Program-made: the position numbers and the translations under genes
Shown here: positions 15,737-17,437 of the stretch, piece by piece
Numbering within the stretch: position 1 is the stretch's first letter
How the letters are laid out: every line of letters begins with the position of its first letter
Assembly: GCA_013375405.1 (NCBI GenBank)
Contig: JABXJU010000081.1
Span: 1-17,437, forward strand
Direction of reading: 5' to 3'
Origin: Candidatus Helarchaeota archaeon
GTDB taxonomy: Archaea > Asgardarchaeota > Lokiarchaeia > Helarchaeales > HEL-GB-A
DNA length: 17,437 nt
The notes under the pieces: model-generated
The model's input: the letters and a program-made list of their open reading frames with translations, nothing else
Databases searched by the model: none
Told to the model about the DNA's origin: nothing

Positions 15737-16462
15737 ATGAAGGAATTAGTGCCTAGAATTAAATATTTGGTAAAAAAACATAAAAAACTTTTTAAATTTC
15801 CACTCCTCATTTTAAATAGACATAGGAATATCATTGTTTGGAAAATTTTCCGAAAAAAAATCGACCGAAATCAATGGATCGCTACAAAAAGAAGAAATAC
15901 ATATAATAAAATGATGTCATATTCTTGGGAAGAAACCAAATCTAATTTATATCCATACTATCTACGCTTAAATTTTGTTGTGGAGAGAGCAAAGGGAGAA
16001 GTATTGGAAATTGGATGCGGAATCGGTAATTTAACTAAATGGATATGTAAATCAGAGAAGGTGAAACGAGTTGTAGCAATAGATGCTTTCCGAGAACCCC
16101 TTGAAGTATTAAAAAGTTATAAAATACCAAAAGTAATTCCAATACAAATGCGCCTCGAAAATATTAAATTCAAAAACATAAAAAAATTCGATACTGTAGT
16201 AATATGTGAAGTTATTGAGCATATTTATCCCGATGAAGAAAAGAAAATGTTGAATGCTCTTCGAAACTATGTCGATTCTGAAACTATCTTTATTGTTTCT
16301 ACACCTATTGGTTGGATGGTAGATCAATTTCATGTTCGTGGGTTTACAAAAAAGCAATTTAAAAATCATTTAAAAAAACATTATGGAGAACCATTAGAAA
16401 TTGATTATTCTTCAGGATATTCACAAATAGCTTATGGTTATTTTAATCTAAACAAAAACTAG
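15737..16462 (+). CDS. Class I SAM-dependent methyltransferase
   Basis: A 241-residue protein with a strongly basic, partly hydrophobic N-terminus (1-50) that may contact membrane or nucleic acid, then a Rossmann methyltransferase domain. Motif I is VLEIGCGIGNLTKW, motif II the acidic VVAIDAF, and the post-II strand and loop FDTVVICEVIEHIYPDEE is typical of small-molecule methyltransferases in the UbiG/methyltransferase-11/23 group. VSTPIGWMVDQFHVRGFTKKQF near the end is the substrate-side segment. This type is common in glycan and lipid gene clusters, where it methylates sugars or modifies acceptors, so a role in the surrounding saccharide locus is inferred. The reading frame stays open for 50 codons upstream of ATG 15737 but has no start codon there. 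A weak AGGAAATAGAAA precedes the ATG. Confidence 0.85.
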   Translation: MKELVPRIKYLVKKHKKLFKFPLLILNRHRNIIVWKIFRKKIDRNQWIATKRRNTYNKMMSYSWEETKSNLYPYYLRLNFVVERAKGEVLEIGCGIGNLTKWICKSEKVKRVVAIDAFREPLEVLKSYKIPKVIPIQMRLENIKFKNIKKFDTVVICEVIEHIYPDEEKKMLNALRNYVDSETIFIVSTPIGWMVDQFHVRGFTKKQFKNHLKKHYGEPLEIDYSSGYSQIAYGYFNLNKN

Positions 16463-16564
16463 AAAATAGTGGACAAAATACCAAATTAGAGCACTTCTTT
16501 ATACAATTATTGCTAATCTTTGAGTAGGTTGATAAATTTAAAATATAAAGTGAAAATTTGAGAT

Positions 16565-17437
16565 ATGATTAAATTGGATTATAGAAAACGTAAAAGAAAA
16601 TCAAGAAAAAAAATTCTCGGAATAATAAATATTCAAACCATCACCATTTATGTAAATAAGGGTTATTCTCTTCAACAACTTGAAACTTATTATAATCCTG
16701 CAAATTACTTCGATGAGGTTCATATATTCGCCCGCGGAGATAAAGACTGGGATATATCAGAAAAAGTGCACGTTCATCCACTTTCTTTAACTTTGAAGGG
16801 AATACTTCAAGCGATTCGTGCCTGCATTCAGTATAAGGTGGTTATTCTTCGGAATTTCCAAGCATTATCCACGCATTACATAGCTACTGAAGTCAAATAT
16901 ACTCTAAAAATCCCCATAATAATTTCTTTACATAGTATATCATATCCTCCAATCATTTTAGATTACGACCATATTATAACTTATGTCGAATGGCTTAAAG
17001 AAATCATTATTGAAAAATATGGTTACAAAGAAGTAACTGTTTTGCTCAATCGCATTGATGAAAATTTCTTCAAACCTGGTTCTTTTAATAGGATTCCAGA
17101 AGAGTTTAATAAATTTTCTAAGCGAATAATTTCGATCGGGCGGTTAAAAGATAGTGTGAAAAATCAATCAAGTTTAATTAAAGCAATGGCATTTGTTATA
17201 AAGAAATATCCTGATACTCTTTTGCTTCTAATCGGCGACGGTACCGATAGACAAAAATATGAAGATTTAATTAATGAATTAGGACTACAAAATAATATTA
17301 AATTAATCGGTTCTCATCCCCAAGAGATGATTGTAGAATATATAAATTGGTGCGATTTTCATGTCCTTATTAATGATTCCGGCGATATTGGCAAGTCACT
17401 TGCTGAAACTTTGGTGGTTGGTAAACCCGTTGTCGCT
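16565..17437 (+). CDS. Glycosyltransferase GT4, 3' end cut by the window
   Basis: An open frame of 291 codons runs off the window edge without a stop. The N-terminus is very basic (MIKLDYRKRKRKSRKK), followed by GT-B-like segments: INIQTITIYVNKGYSLQQLE, YFDEVHIFARG, VVILRNFQAL, IPIIISLHS and HIITYVEWLKEII. The donor-binding half has LNRIDENFFKPG, RIISIGRLKD, LLLLIGDGTDRQKYEDLI, IKLIGSHPQEMIVEYI and SGDIGKSLAETLVVGKPVVA. That last stretch corresponds to the E-x7-E motif of GT4 enzymes, with the second Glu kept and the first replaced by Gly. About 60-90 C-terminal residues are probably missing compared with typical family length. TGAGAT just before ATG 16565 is a weak ribosome binding site and AAAATATAAA near 16538-16547 a TATA-like box. 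The preceding 102-base gap has no other gene. Confidence 0.85.
   Translation, partial: MIKLDYRKRKRKSRKKILGIINIQTITIYVNKGYSLQQLETYYNPANYFDEVHIFARGDKDWDISEKVHVHPLSLTLKGILQAIRACIQYKVVILRNFQALSTHYIATEVKYTLKIPIIISLHSISYPPIILDYDHIITYVEWLKEIIIEKYGYKEVTVLLNRIDENFFKPGSFNRIPEEFNKFSKRIISIGRLKDSVKNQSSLIKAMAFVIKKYPDTLLLLIGDGTDRQKYEDLINELGLQNNIKLIGSHPQEMIVEYINWCDFHVLINDSGDIGKSLAETLVVGKPVVA

Noticed and set aside
1..17437. tRNA, rRNA, C/D-box RNA, CRISPR array or insertion sequence
   Set aside because: By eye I found no cloverleaf, rRNA-like block, regularly spaced repeats, transposase or terminal inverted repeats. A tRNA or covariance-model scan would be needed to exclude small RNAs.

Overview
The window reads as an AT-rich archaeal chromosome segment. 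Archaeal-type NadM, a DUF62 SAM hydrolase, RtcA, a DUF354 protein, T-run terminators right after stop codons and short or Shine-Dalgarno-led 5' ends all fit archaea. Three genes point more narrowly to an Asgard (Promethearchaeota) lineage: a long coiled-coil protein ending in a roadblock-like domain, a longin-like domain fused to a divergent small GTPase, and a metallophosphoesterase that reads very much like Vps29. This placement is inference from gene content; no rRNA or marker tree is available here.

Region 1 (1-3483) holds two co-directional genes, each followed by an 8-T run. They encode the 770-residue coiled-coil/roadblock-like protein and the longin-like/GTPase fusion. Both domain types belong to GTPase-regulation and membrane-traffic systems, so this pair is the most novel-looking part of the window. 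The GTPase has an arginine at the P-loop Ser/Thr position and no recognisable DxxG. Its 5' end also has a reading-frame conflict: the TATA-like box and ribosome binding site point to an ATG that runs into a stop after nine codons.

Region 2 (3499-8155) is housekeeping metabolism: RNA 3'-phosphate cyclase (leftward), then an O6-alkylguanine-DNA methyltransferase and NMN adenylyltransferase (rightward pair), a SAM hydrolase (leftward, its stop codon overlapping that of nadM), and a rightward pair of a class V aminotransferase and the Vps29-like phosphoesterase.

Region 3 (8182 to the end) looks like a surface-glycan or glycolipid locus. It holds a DUF354 GT-B-like protein and a UDP-galactopyranose-mutase/protoporphyrinogen-oxidase-like flavoprotein (leftward), a GT4 glycosyltransferase and a cobalamin-type radical SAM enzyme (rightward, tightly spaced), a two-gene ABC-2 exporter (leftward), a class I methyltransferase (rightward) and a GT4 glycosyltransferase cut off by the window end. 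A plausible combined role is assembly, modification and export of a saccharide; the product cannot be deduced. The 575-base stretch at 15162-15736 has no confident gene but carries open frames that may be a decayed coding segment.

No rRNA, tRNA, CRISPR array, insertion sequence or attachment site was recognised by eye.
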